DNA of 64,000 nucleotides from Sphingobacterium thalpophilum. Its GTDB lineage: Bacteria; Bacteroidota; Bacteroidia; Sphingobacteriales; Sphingobacteriaceae. The translations under genes were made by a program, and so were the position numbers. Of this stretch, positions 17,611-28,301 are shown piece after piece (position 1 is the first letter of the stretch; each line of letters opens with the position of its first letter). The stretch is taken from contig NZ_CP151087.1 of the NCBI RefSeq assembly GCF_038396785.1, forward strand, positions 4,402,001-4,466,000, written 5' to 3'. Under the pieces are notes generated by a model. The model saw nothing but the letters and a program-made list of their open reading frames with translations, was not told the origin of the DNA and did not search any database.

Positions 17611-17725
17611 TAGACAAACGAAAGTCATGAACAAATTCAAGTAATTGTTCAATTCGATCCAAGATCAGAGATATAAAAAAAGAATTCTGATTATTATAAA
17701 TAGTTGGAATCAAAAACTTCATTTT

Positions 17726-19254
<1,529 letters not shown>

Positions 19255-19276
19255 TCTAGAGTATCGAAGATCGGTG

Positions 19277-19298
19277 CTCGTCACGTTACATATGATTG
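19277..19298 (+). other. 16S rRNA processing stem, 3' arm
   Basis: CTCGTCACGTTACATATGATTG is complementary to the leader arm at 17590-17610 and closes the 16S precursor stem just past the mature 3' end. Confidence 0.65.
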
Positions 19299-19376
19299 CA
19301 AGAAGAAAAAACATCAGAAGAAAGTGCCCGCCCCGAAAGGAGCAGGACCGAGAGAAAGAGATGAACAAGATAAGCT

Positions 19377-19450
19377 AGTCCCGTAGCTCAGTTGGTTAGA
19401 GCACTACACTGATAATGTAGGGGTCAGCAGTTCAAATCTGCTCGGGACTA
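19377..19450 (+). tRNA. tRNA-Ile (GAT)
   Basis: A 74-nt cloverleaf: acceptor AGTCCCG (19377-19383) with CGGGACT (19443-19449), D arm GCTCAGTTGGTTAGAGC, anticodon stem CTACA/TGTAG around GAT (19411-19413), and T arm with GTTCAAATC. The discriminator base is A19450 and CCA is not encoded. It is the standard spacer tRNA of this operon type. Confidence 0.97.
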
Positions 19451-19461
19451 CGAAAAGTTAA

Positions 19462-19535
19462 GGGGAATTAGCTCAGCTGGCTAGAGCACCTGCCTTGCAC
19501 GCAGGGGGTCAACGGTTCGAATCCGTTATTCTCCA
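19462..19535 (+). tRNA. tRNA-Ala (TGC)
   Basis: A 74-nt cloverleaf: acceptor GGGGAAT (19462-19468) with ATTCTCC (19528-19534), D arm GCTCAGCTGGCTAGAGC, anticodon stem CCTGC/GCAGG around TGC (19496-19498), T arm with GTTCGAATC. CCA is not encoded. It lies 11 bases after tRNA-Ile in the 16S-23S spacer. Confidence 0.97.
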
Positions 19536-19588
19536 CATCTCCGGGAGGAACATCGACAGATGCTCCGAAGAAACAAACCGGAAAAAGA

Positions 19589-19600
19589 GTTCTTTGACAT
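19589..19600 (+). promoter_or_regulatory. boxA-like site before 23S rRNA
   Basis: GTTCTTTGACAT at 19589-19600 resembles boxA and overlaps the start of the 23S processing stem. It repeats the leader copy at 17574. Confidence 0.5.
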
Positions 19601-19638
19601 ATTGAAAGAGAAAAAAAATTACAAGAGAAGACAACAGT
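19596..19638 (+). other. 23S rRNA processing stem, 5' arm
   Basis: Two blocks pair with the 23S downstream flank: GACATATTGAAAGAG (19596-19610) with 22716-22734, and AATT..AGAGAAGACAACAGT (19617-19638) with 22659-22682. The stem brackets pre-23S. Confidence 0.65.
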
Positions 19639-19766
19639 ATAGAGACAATACGTGTATGTGTTTGATGTAGAGAGGAGACCCTCGGTGAATGCCGAACGAA
19701 TCTTTACGTAGCATATGGGTATATATATCAAAAGCAGCCGCATAGTAGCAAAAGGCTATGCCGGTG

Positions 19767-22648
<2,882 letters not shown>

Positions 22649-22657
22649 GCAGATAAC

Positions 22658-22734
22658 ACTGTTGTCTTCCTCTTTAATTTTTAGAAACGAAAAGAATAAC
22701 AAAACAGAAACGAAGCTCTTTCAATAGATATGTC
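22658..22734 (+). other. 23S rRNA processing stem, 3' arm
   Basis: ACTGTTGTCTTCCTCTTTAA (22659-22678) and CTCTTTCAATAGATATGTC (22716-22734) are complementary to the two upstream blocks at 19596-19638. They close the pre-23S stem ahead of 5S. Confidence 0.65.
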
Positions 22735-22778
22735 AGTTGGCCTGATGCTCCTAAAAGGAAGCAGACCAATAAAGATTT

Positions 22779-22888
22779 TTAGGTGCCTATATCGGCGGTG
22801 TCTACCTCTTCCCATTCCGAACAGAGCAGTCAAGCCCGCCAGAGCCGATGGTATTGCCGTAACAGGTGGGAGAGTAGGTCGGTGCCTT
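22779..22888 (+). rRNA. rrf: 5S ribosomal RNA
   Basis: The conserved loop-B/C region CTCTTCCCATTCCGAACAGAG (near 22804-22824) and the 3' part GGTGGGAGAGTAGGTCGGTGCC are present. Helix I pairs AGGTGCC (22781-22787) with GGTGCCT (22881-22887), using two G-U pairs. Length of about 110 nt is normal. It is the last gene of the operon. Confidence 0.95.
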
Positions 22889-22898
22889 TTTTTACACG

Positions 22899-22937
22899 GA
22901 AGCCCTTGCTGGAAACAGTCAAGGGCTTCTTGCGTTT
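22899..22937 (+). terminator. rRNA operon terminator
   Basis: GAAGCCCTTG (22899-22908) pairs perfectly with CAAGGGCTTC (22920-22929), followed by a short T-rich tract, 10 bases after 5S. Confidence 0.8.
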
Positions 22938-23027
22938 AGGTACTTTCCTTGTGAAGTATCTCGCCTGTTCTAGAACTCCCATATCTAGGTTTTTTGTATA
23001 TTGCTGTAAATATTACTTACTGGCCAT

Positions 23028-23207
23028 ATGAGAAATTGTTTGATCATCGTCTGCCTTCTCTTGTTTAATCTGAGATTAGGTATTTGCCAAGACAGACAGG
23101 ATTACATTTTTGTTTCCTACCAAAACTATCTTCCAACCCCCAAGATAGGTATTGTTGATTTAACATTTGATCCTGAGAAAGTAATGGTCACATATGATTT
23201 TTATTGA
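23028..23207 (+). CDS. Possible 59-residue secreted peptide
   Basis: An ATG at 23028-23030 opens 59 codons to a TGA at 23205-23207. The product starts with a hydrophobic signal-like stretch (MRNCLIIVCLLLFNLRLGIC) followed by QDRQDYIFVSYQNYLPTPKI, suggesting cleavage or lipidation near Cys20, though a clean lipobox is missing. I recognise no family. It lies between the rRNA terminator and the radical SAM gene, and it overlaps the start of the latter's promoter region. It could be a small secreted protein, the remnant of a longer gene, or chance. Confidence 0.3.
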   Translation: MRNCLIIVCLLLFNLRLGICQDRQDYIFVSYQNYLPTPKIGIVDLTFDPEKVMVTYDFY

Positions 23208-23208
23208 G

Positions 23209-23216
23209 TAACTTTG
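23209..23216 (+). promoter_or_regulatory. -7 element of radical SAM gene, abutting the start codon
   Basis: TAACTTTG at 23209-23216 is an exact TAnnTTTG box, and the ATG at 23224 begins 8 bases after its last G. No -33 TTTG is seen at the proper spacing. Confidence 0.5.
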
Positions 23217-23223
23217 CAGCGCA

Positions 23224-24165
23224 ATGGGTACATTATTGGACAACGGAATTAAACCGTATAATCATTACGGGGCTTATTTAAAGCAAAAGTATAACGGACA
23301 GAAAGTGTTTAAAGTGATTGTGGATGGTAATTTTACTTGTCCCAATCGTGATGGTAGTAAGGGCTATGGTGGTTGTACTTACTGTAATGTAGATTCTTTT
23401 ACACCGGATACTGCCCGGAAAATTCCTTCTATACGCGAGCAGGTGGAATCGGGTATTGAAAGAGCACGTAATAGCTATGGCGCCGAGAAGTTTATTATTT
23501 ATTTCCAGCCAAATACAAATACATATGCGCCGACTCATCTACTGAAGATGATGTATGATGAGGCTTTAAGTATTGATCCTGAAAATACTTTGGGTCTTTC
23601 TGTGGGTACACGTCCTGATTGTTTGGATTTTGAAAAGATTGCATTGTTGGAGTCTTACACAGATCGTTACGATGTAGATTTGGAGATGGGTATGGAATCT
23701 ATCTACAATGATACATTGGAGCAGATCAATAGAGGCTGTTCTCACGACGAATTTGTTCAGGCCATGAATATGCTGAAAGATACTCCGTTGGAGCTTTGTG
23801 TGCATACCATCTTTGGCTTCCCGTGGGAATCTGAAGAAATGATGTTGAAATATGCAGATGAAATCAACCGCTTTCCACAAATTAAATTTGTGAAGTTGCA
23901 TCACTTACATATTGTAGAGGGATCTATTATGGGCGTTAAGTTCAAACGTGAGCCTTTTGAACTTTTCTCGATAGAAGGTTATACGGAATTCTTAGCAAAG
24001 TTTATTCCTCGATTGCGTCCTGATCTGATCATTCAACGTATTTTCGGGATTGCAGATAAAGAATTGTTAATTGCTCCGAATTGGGGCTTACCGAAATCAG
24101 GTATTCAAACATACATCGATAAGGGATTGGAAGCACGTCAGGTCGTGCAGGGGAGTCTTTTTTAG
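23224..24165 (+). CDS. TIGR01212 family radical SAM protein (YhcC-like)
   Basis: The 313-residue protein has the cluster-binding cysteines typical of this family in FTCPNRDGSKGYGGCTYC (about residues 38-55), differing from the usual CxxxCxxC spacing by the long first gap. Further marks are YFQPNTNTYAP, GLSVGTRPDCL, DLEMGMESIYNDTLEQINRGC and HTIFGFPWESEEMM. This Elp3-like family has no firmly assigned substrate; some members are proposed to act on RNA. Length fits (300-315). It has its own -7 box immediately before the ATG and ends at a perfect 16-bp hairpin. Confidence 0.93.
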   Translation: MGTLLDNGIKPYNHYGAYLKQKYNGQKVFKVIVDGNFTCPNRDGSKGYGGCTYCNVDSFTPDTARKIPSIREQVESGIERARNSYGAEKFIIYFQPNTNTYAPTHLLKMMYDEALSIDPENTLGLSVGTRPDCLDFEKIALLESYTDRYDVDLEMGMESIYNDTLEQINRGCSHDEFVQAMNMLKDTPLELCVHTIFGFPWESEEMMLKYADEINRFPQIKFVKLHHLHIVEGSIMGVKFKREPFELFSIEGYTEFLAKFIPRLRPDLIIQRIFGIADKELLIAPNWGLPKSGIQTYIDKGLEARQVVQGSLF

Positions 24166-24243
24166 CCGTTCCTAATATTTTTTATACTCTTTTGATAGAT
24201 CATTGTATGCTATCGCGTTTAATGAATATATTCCGCGTTATAA

Positions 24244-24281
24244 AAACAGCAAAGGCTTCTCTAATGAAGCCTTTGCTGTTT
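24244..24281. terminator. Bidirectional terminator, 16-bp perfect stem
   Basis: AAACAGCAAAGGCTTC (24244-24259) pairs fully with GAAGCCTTTGCTGTTT (24266-24281) around a six-base loop. It separates the radical SAM gene from the leftward pyrophosphohydrolase gene. Confidence 0.88.
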
Positions 24282-24315
24282 ACCTACAAAAAAAGGGTAC
24301 GATTACCATATTTAT

Positions 24316-24783
24316 TTAGCCCTCAACAATTGTTTTTAGATCGGCTGGAGAGTAATTGATGGATTTTAACGTTTTATTGTCAGCTGTTCTGAATACCAGA
24401 AATTTGCCATCAACTTCTTTATAATAGGATTCTACACCTTTTAATTTATAGTGCTCCTGTGTAGCGATGGCTTCTGCTTCGTCTTTACATGCTTTGCTCA
24501 TATTGGAACGTTGAACTTCATCAAAAAGAGCAGAGAATTTATCTTTTAAACCAAATTCTAATACCGCTCCAGCAAGTACATATTGAATGTCACATAGCGC
24601 ATCTGCAATCTCGACCAAATCTTTATCCCGGATGGCCTCTTCTAATTCTTTTAATTCCTCAGCGATCAACGATACCCGTAAGGCACATCTTTGTTCAGAT
24701 GGAATAGTAGGCGTGTCTAGGATTGGATGTTGGAATGTTTTATGGAACTCCGCAACGGATGAAAGTGTTTTCGGATCAGTCAT
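24316..24783 (-). CDS. Nucleoside triphosphate pyrophosphohydrolase family protein (MazG/HisE fold)
   Basis: This 155-residue all-alpha protein shows the metal-binding pattern of the MazG-like NTP pyrophosphatase fold: LIAEELKELEEAI (residues about 39-51, EExxE) and DLVEIADALCDIQYVLAGAVLEFG (about 55-78, ExxD). Members hydrolyse NTPs to NMP and pyrophosphate, or cleave phosphoribosyl-ATP; the preferred substrate here is unknown. A C-terminal extension (VESYYKEVDGKFLVFRTADNK) looks like a small beta hairpin seen in a subgroup of these enzymes. The gene is alone between two terminators. Confidence 0.82.
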   Translation of the reverse strand: MTDPKTLSSVAEFHKTFQHPILDTPTIPSEQRCALRVSLIAEELKELEEAIRDKDLVEIADALCDIQYVLAGAVLEFGLKDKFSALFDEVQRSNMSKACKDEAEAIATQEHYKLKGVESYYKEVDGKFLVFRTADNKTLKSINYSPADLKTIVEG

Positions 24784-24820
24784 ATTCTTTGTTTTATTAT
24801 TTGAAAGAGCAAATATAAAA

Positions 24821-24856
24821 AATAAAGGACGGTTAACTGAATGACCGTCCTTTATT
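24821..24856 (-). terminator. Terminator of rluB
   Basis: AATAAAGGACGGT (24821-24833) pairs with ACCGTCCTTTATT (24844-24856). It lies past the stop of the leftward rluB gene and before the start of the pyrophosphohydrolase gene. Confidence 0.8.
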
Positions 24857-24877
24857 TTTATTTATCTGCTTAAGCGA

Positions 24878-26494
24878 TTAAATCAGGTGCTTTAACTGCA
24901 CGATTTCACGCTCTTCTAAATATCTCCAACGGCCACGTGGAAGGTCTTTTTTCGTTAAGTTTGCATAAACCACACGATCCAATTTAACGACTTCATATCC
25001 TAATGACTCAAAAATACGACGTACGATACGATTTTTCCCCGAGTGGATTTGGATACCGACTTCACGTTTCGATCCGCCTTGAACATAGCTCAAGTCATCT
25101 GGTTTAATTACACCGTCCTCTAATTCGATACCAAAGCTGATTTTGTTAAAATCGCCTTGTGTAAGGCTTTTGTTTAACTCGACATTATAGATTTTGCTGA
25201 TGCTGTTGCGCGGGTGTGAAAGTTTTTCAGCAAGACTACCATCATTTGTCATCAAAAGTAGTCCTGTTGTGTTTCTGTCAAGACGACCAACAGGATAGAT
25301 TCTTTCTTTTGTCGCTTTAGAAACAAGTTCCATTACGGTATGACGCTCCTGCGGATCATCTGTAGTCGTGATATAATCTTTTGGTTTGTTCAACAAAACA
25401 TAAACATTTTTTTCACGTTTTAGACGTTCGTTGTTGTAACGGATTTCATCTGTTGCAGGATCCACCTTGGTACCCAATTCCGTAACAGGTTCTCCATTTA
25501 CCCAAATAACACCAGCAGTGATAAGCTCATCCGCTTTACGTCTTGAACAGATACCAGCATTGGCGATGTAACGATTTAAACGAACTAAGCCGTCATCTTC
25601 TGCATCCTCTGCTTTTTTCTTTGGACGTTTAATATATTGTTTATCACCAAAGTTTTTGTTGTCGTCAAAATTTCTACTTTTATCGCCATCAAACTTTCTG
25701 TTAGAAGGTCTTGAAGAGTCATTTCTGTCTGAACGTTTGAAACTGTCTCTTTTGTCAAAAGAACGCTCTGATCTATCGAATGATCTTGGGCTGTCATTTC
25801 TGTCTGAACGTTTGAAGTTATCTTTTTTATCGAAAGAACGCTCTGAACGGTCAAAAGATCTTGGAGCGTCATTTCTGTCTGAACGTTTGAAACTGTCTCT
25901 TTTGTCAAAAGAACGCTCTGATCTATCGAATGATCTTGGGCTGTCATTTCTGTCTGAACGTTTGAAACTATCTCTTTTATCAAAAGAACGCTCTGAACGG
26001 TCAAAAGATCTTGAGGAATCATTTCTATCTGTACGTTTGAAACTATCTCTTTTATCAAAAGAACGTTCTGAACGGTCAAAAGATCTTGAAGAGTCATTTC
26101 TATCGGAACGTTTGAAGTTATCTTTTTTGTCAAAAGAACGTTCTGATCTATCAAATTTATTGAAGGAATCTTTTTTGTTAAAAGATCTTGAAGAATCATT
26201 TTTATCAAATGAGCGGCCTCCTCTACCAAAGGATTTTTCTGAATTATCTTTTGAACGGAAGGAATTGTTATCTCCTCGGAAGGAAGGTTTGTCTGAGAAT
26301 TTTTTAGATCCGAATGATCTGTTCTCACGATTATCATCTTTTCTGAAAGAGCCTCTTTCAGATTGGTCATTCGACCCATATGATTTTTTTCCGAAACTAT
26401 TGTTCTTATCGCCTCTAGATTTGAAACTATCTGAGTTGCCTCGTGACTTTCTGGAGTTGTCATCACGACTGTTCCTTTTATTGCTGAATGGCAT
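24878..26494 (-). CDS. rluB: 23S rRNA pseudouridine synthase (RluB/RsuA type) with repeat-rich N-terminal extension
   Basis: The C-terminal half (residues about 300-538) is a standard S4-domain pseudouridine synthase: GLVRLNRYIANAGICSRRKADELI (S4 RNA-binding), then the catalytic VGRLDRNTTGLLLMTND with Asp406, and KNRIVRRIFESLGY near the end. RluB isomerises a uridine in 23S rRNA. The N-terminal 290 residues are disordered and rich in Arg, Ser, Asp, Phe and Lys, with a 25-residue unit of the form FKRSDRNDSPRSFDRSERSF repeated five to six times (residues about 127-263). Such tails occur in Bacteroidota RluB proteins and may bind RNA. The gene is monocistronic with its own terminator. Confidence 0.93.
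   Translation of the reverse strand: MPFSNKRNSRDDNSRKSRGNSDSFKSRGDKNNSFGKKSYGSNDQSERGSFRKDDNRENRSFGSKKFSDKPSFRGDNNSFRSKDNSEKSFGRGGRSFDKNDSSRSFNKKDSFNKFDRSERSFDKKDNFKRSDRNDSSRSFDRSERSFDKRDSFKRTDRNDSSRSFDRSERSFDKRDSFKRSDRNDSPRSFDRSERSFDKRDSFKRSDRNDAPRSFDRSERSFDKKDNFKRSDRNDSPRSFDRSERSFDKRDSFKRSDRNDSSRPSNRKFDGDKSRNFDDNKNFGDKQYIKRPKKKAEDAEDDGLVRLNRYIANAGICSRRKADELITAGVIWVNGEPVTELGTKVDPATDEIRYNNERLKREKNVYVLLNKPKDYITTTDDPQERHTVMELVSKATKERIYPVGRLDRNTTGLLLMTNDGSLAEKLSHPRNSISKIYNVELNKSLTQGDFNKISFGIELEDGVIKPDDLSYVQGGSKREVGIQIHSGKNRIVRRIFESLGYEVVKLDRVVYANLTKKDLPRGRWRYLEEREIVQLKHLI
25706..26116 (-). repeat. 75-bp in-frame tandem repeat in rluB
   Basis: Five complete copies and one partial copy of a 75-base unit, each encoding 25 residues, lie head to tail. 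Copies differ by a few substitutions (Ser/Thr after Arg, SS/SP/AP before Arg, RDS/KDN at the end), indicating expansion by slippage or unequal recombination while reading frame is preserved. Confidence 0.85.
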
Positions 26495-26633
26495 TGTGTT
26501 TTGCTAAAATGTGAACGACAAAGTTAGGTATAATTTTGGGTTTTGCGAAAAAATCCTTATCTTTTTGTCTTTTCTTGAATTTGCTGCGTTTTTACGCTAA
26601 CAAAGCCGCTTTAAGTTGTCTAGAATGTAACTA

Positions 26634-26665
26634 TTTGTTTTTTAAATAAATAGTGTTTACCTTTG
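26634..26665 (+). promoter_or_regulatory. Promoter of lytic transglycosylase gene
   Basis: TTTG (26634-26637) and TACCTTTG (26658-26665) are 20 bases apart, a near-consensus Bacteroidota promoter. Transcription should start near 26672, leaving a leader of about 65 bases. Confidence 0.75.
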
Positions 26666-26736
26666 TACCCTTGAATTTGAACCAAGCTATTTTTTGATCG
26701 ATTGCAGTCGTGGATAGGGTAGCATTAAGGGAGTGA

Positions 26737-27549
26737 ATGATAAGAAAGAAAGTTTTATGTAGTAGTTTGATTTTGTTTGCTTTATTGCTGTCAAAGTTAT
26801 ACTCAACCCCACACAACAATGCTTCAAACGGCGATAAGATCGTTGAACCGAAGCTCGTAGTAGTTCCCGTTCATCATGGGGATGAAGAAGAAAAAAAAGA
26901 AAAAAGCAATTCCTTTGAATCGTATATGAATTCATTGACATTTGCCGAAGATTCATTACCGATGGATCGTCCGCTTGTGGAAAGTAAATTGCGTAAATTT
27001 TTCAGTCGATTCTCGTTTAAAAAAACAGGATCGTACGATATGCACAAAAAGGCAGAGACCTACTTGCCTATGATTGCAAAGATCCTTAAATCACATGGTA
27101 TTCCGGAAGATTTCAAGTACATTCCATTGGTGGAAAGTGGCCTTAGTAAAGCTGTTGTTTCATCGAAGGGAGCTGGTGGCTATTGGCAATTTATGCCGGC
27201 AACAGCCCGTTTGTATGGATTAAAAGTCAATGGTACGGTAGACGACCGAAAGGATCTTGTTAAATCTACGCATGCTGCAGCGAGATACCTCAAATACCTC
27301 TATGGCCAATTTGGTAACTGGACCTTGGTTGCTGCGGCGTATAATGTTGGTGATGGCAGTTTAAGAGGTTCTATAAGAAGACAAAAAAAGGACGACTATT
27401 TTGCCTTGAAATTGAATAATGAAACGGGTTCGTATGTGTACAAACTTGTTTCTATGAAGGAAATTATCGAACATCCACAGAAGCATGGCTATTCACGTTA
27501 TGCCAATAAAGAAAGTGAGACGTTGGATAAGGAACCGAACATGCTGTAA
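26737..27549 (+). CDS. Lytic murein transglycosylase (SLT domain, MltD-like)
   Basis: The enzyme cleaves glycan strands of peptidoglycan to 1,6-anhydromuropeptides in the periplasm. The 270-residue protein has an N-terminal signal-like hydrophobic segment (SSLILFALLLSKLYS, about residues 9-23), an acidic/lysine linker, and the SLT lysozyme-like domain (about 105-255). Catalytic Glu lies in IPLVESGLSK (about 133), followed by GGYWQFMPATARLYGL and LVAAAYNVGDGSL, all family hallmarks. There is no LysM domain, unlike longer MltD proteins. It has a strong promoter and ends at a 22-bp hairpin shared with lolA. Confidence 0.92.
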   Translation: MIRKKVLCSSLILFALLLSKLYSTPHNNASNGDKIVEPKLVVVPVHHGDEEEKKEKSNSFESYMNSLTFAEDSLPMDRPLVESKLRKFFSRFSFKKTGSYDMHKKAETYLPMIAKILKSHGIPEDFKYIPLVESGLSKAVVSSKGAGGYWQFMPATARLYGLKVNGTVDDRKDLVKSTHAAARYLKYLYGQFGNWTLVAAAYNVGDGSLRGSIRRQKKDDYFALKLNNETGSYVYKLVSMKEIIEHPQKHGYSRYANKESETLDKEPNML

Positions 27550-27562
27550 AATAGTGTACTTC

Positions 27563-27610
27563 ACAATAAAAAGGGCTTTCCACTGCATAGTGGAAAGCCC
27601 TTTTTATTGT
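27563..27610. terminator. Bidirectional terminator, 22-bp perfect stem
   Basis: The arms 27563-27584 and 27589-27610 are fully complementary around a GCAT loop, with A and T tracts at the base. It serves the convergent transglycosylase and ftsK-lolA transcripts. Confidence 0.9.
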
Positions 27611-27646
27611 ACTGTCTTTAATCAGACCTGTAGCATTGTTCTATTT

Positions 27647-28300
27647 TTACCTCAGATCGACGATGTCGAAGCCTTTATAATCATTTTTGTTGAATACGAA
27701 TAGACTACCGGAAAGCGCCTTATTACCTTCCTGAGAAGTTAATGTATACGTATAGCGATTACCACTTTTATCAAATACGGTGGTATCATAGATCAGACTG
27801 CTTGCTTTGTTAATGCGCAGCTTGATCTTTGAATAGTTTTTTTTGCTATCAAGAGGACTTAATTCAACAACACTTAGTGTAAGCCCTTTTACCTTTTCTG
27901 TATTGGTCAAGGTATATTTAAAACCGGTGGTATAAAAGCTGAATATATTTGTTGGATTGATCTCGTTGGTCGAATTGCTTGCTTCTGAGATTTCAACTTC
28001 TTTTTCCGCTTTCATGATATTCCACTGTGTCTTGGAATCCGATATCAATACTTGATTTTTGGTATTGACCTGGTACTTGTTGTTACTCTTGTCCAGGTAT
28101 ATTGTTCCGGCATCAGTATGCGAGCCGCCATTAGCTTGTTTAATATCTAATGAGAAATTGGCCTGTATTGTTTTGTATGCATTGTACTTTTGGCTTACTT
28201 TCGTCAGTAGCGCCTTGGCAGCAGCGTCATTTTGTGCATAACTGTTTTGGCTGTATGCCATGATTATCAGACCTACAATAAACCATACTTGTTTTTTCAT
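27647..28300 (-). CDS. lolA: Outer-membrane lipoprotein carrier protein LolA
   Basis: LolA carries lipoproteins across the periplasm from the LolCDE transporter to the outer membrane. The 217-residue protein has a signal peptide (MKKQVWFIVGLIIMAYSQNSYA, cleavage after SYA) and the LolA-like core: LLTKVSQKYNAYKTIQANFSLDIKQ, then GTIYLDKSNNKYQV, VLISDSKTQWNIM and INPTNIFSFYTTGFKY. It starts one base past the ftsK stop on the same strand, so it is co-transcribed with ftsK, a pairing common in Bacteroidota. Sequence identity in this family is low, but the pattern and context agree. Confidence 0.9.
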   Translation of the reverse strand: MKKQVWFIVGLIIMAYSQNSYAQNDAAAKALLTKVSQKYNAYKTIQANFSLDIKQANGGSHTDAGTIYLDKSNNKYQVNTKNQVLISDSKTQWNIMKAEKEVEISEASNSTNEINPTNIFSFYTTGFKYTLTNTEKVKGLTLSVVELSPLDSKKNYSKIKLRINKASSLIYDTTVFDKSGNRYTYTLTSQEGNKALSGSLFVFNKNDYKGFDIVDLR

Positions 28301-28301
28301 C

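Noticed and set aside
25706..26116. CRISPR-like array from the regular repeats
   Set aside because: The units are contiguous in-frame 75-bp coding repeats without unique spacers.
25585..26507. Long open frames on both strands overlapping rluB (293 codons leftward in another frame, 283 codons rightward)
   Set aside because: They arise because the 75-bp repeat keeps alternative frames free of stops. The encoded proteins are low-complexity mirror images without start signals or family features, and the true frame is fixed by the S4/pseudouridine synthase domain.
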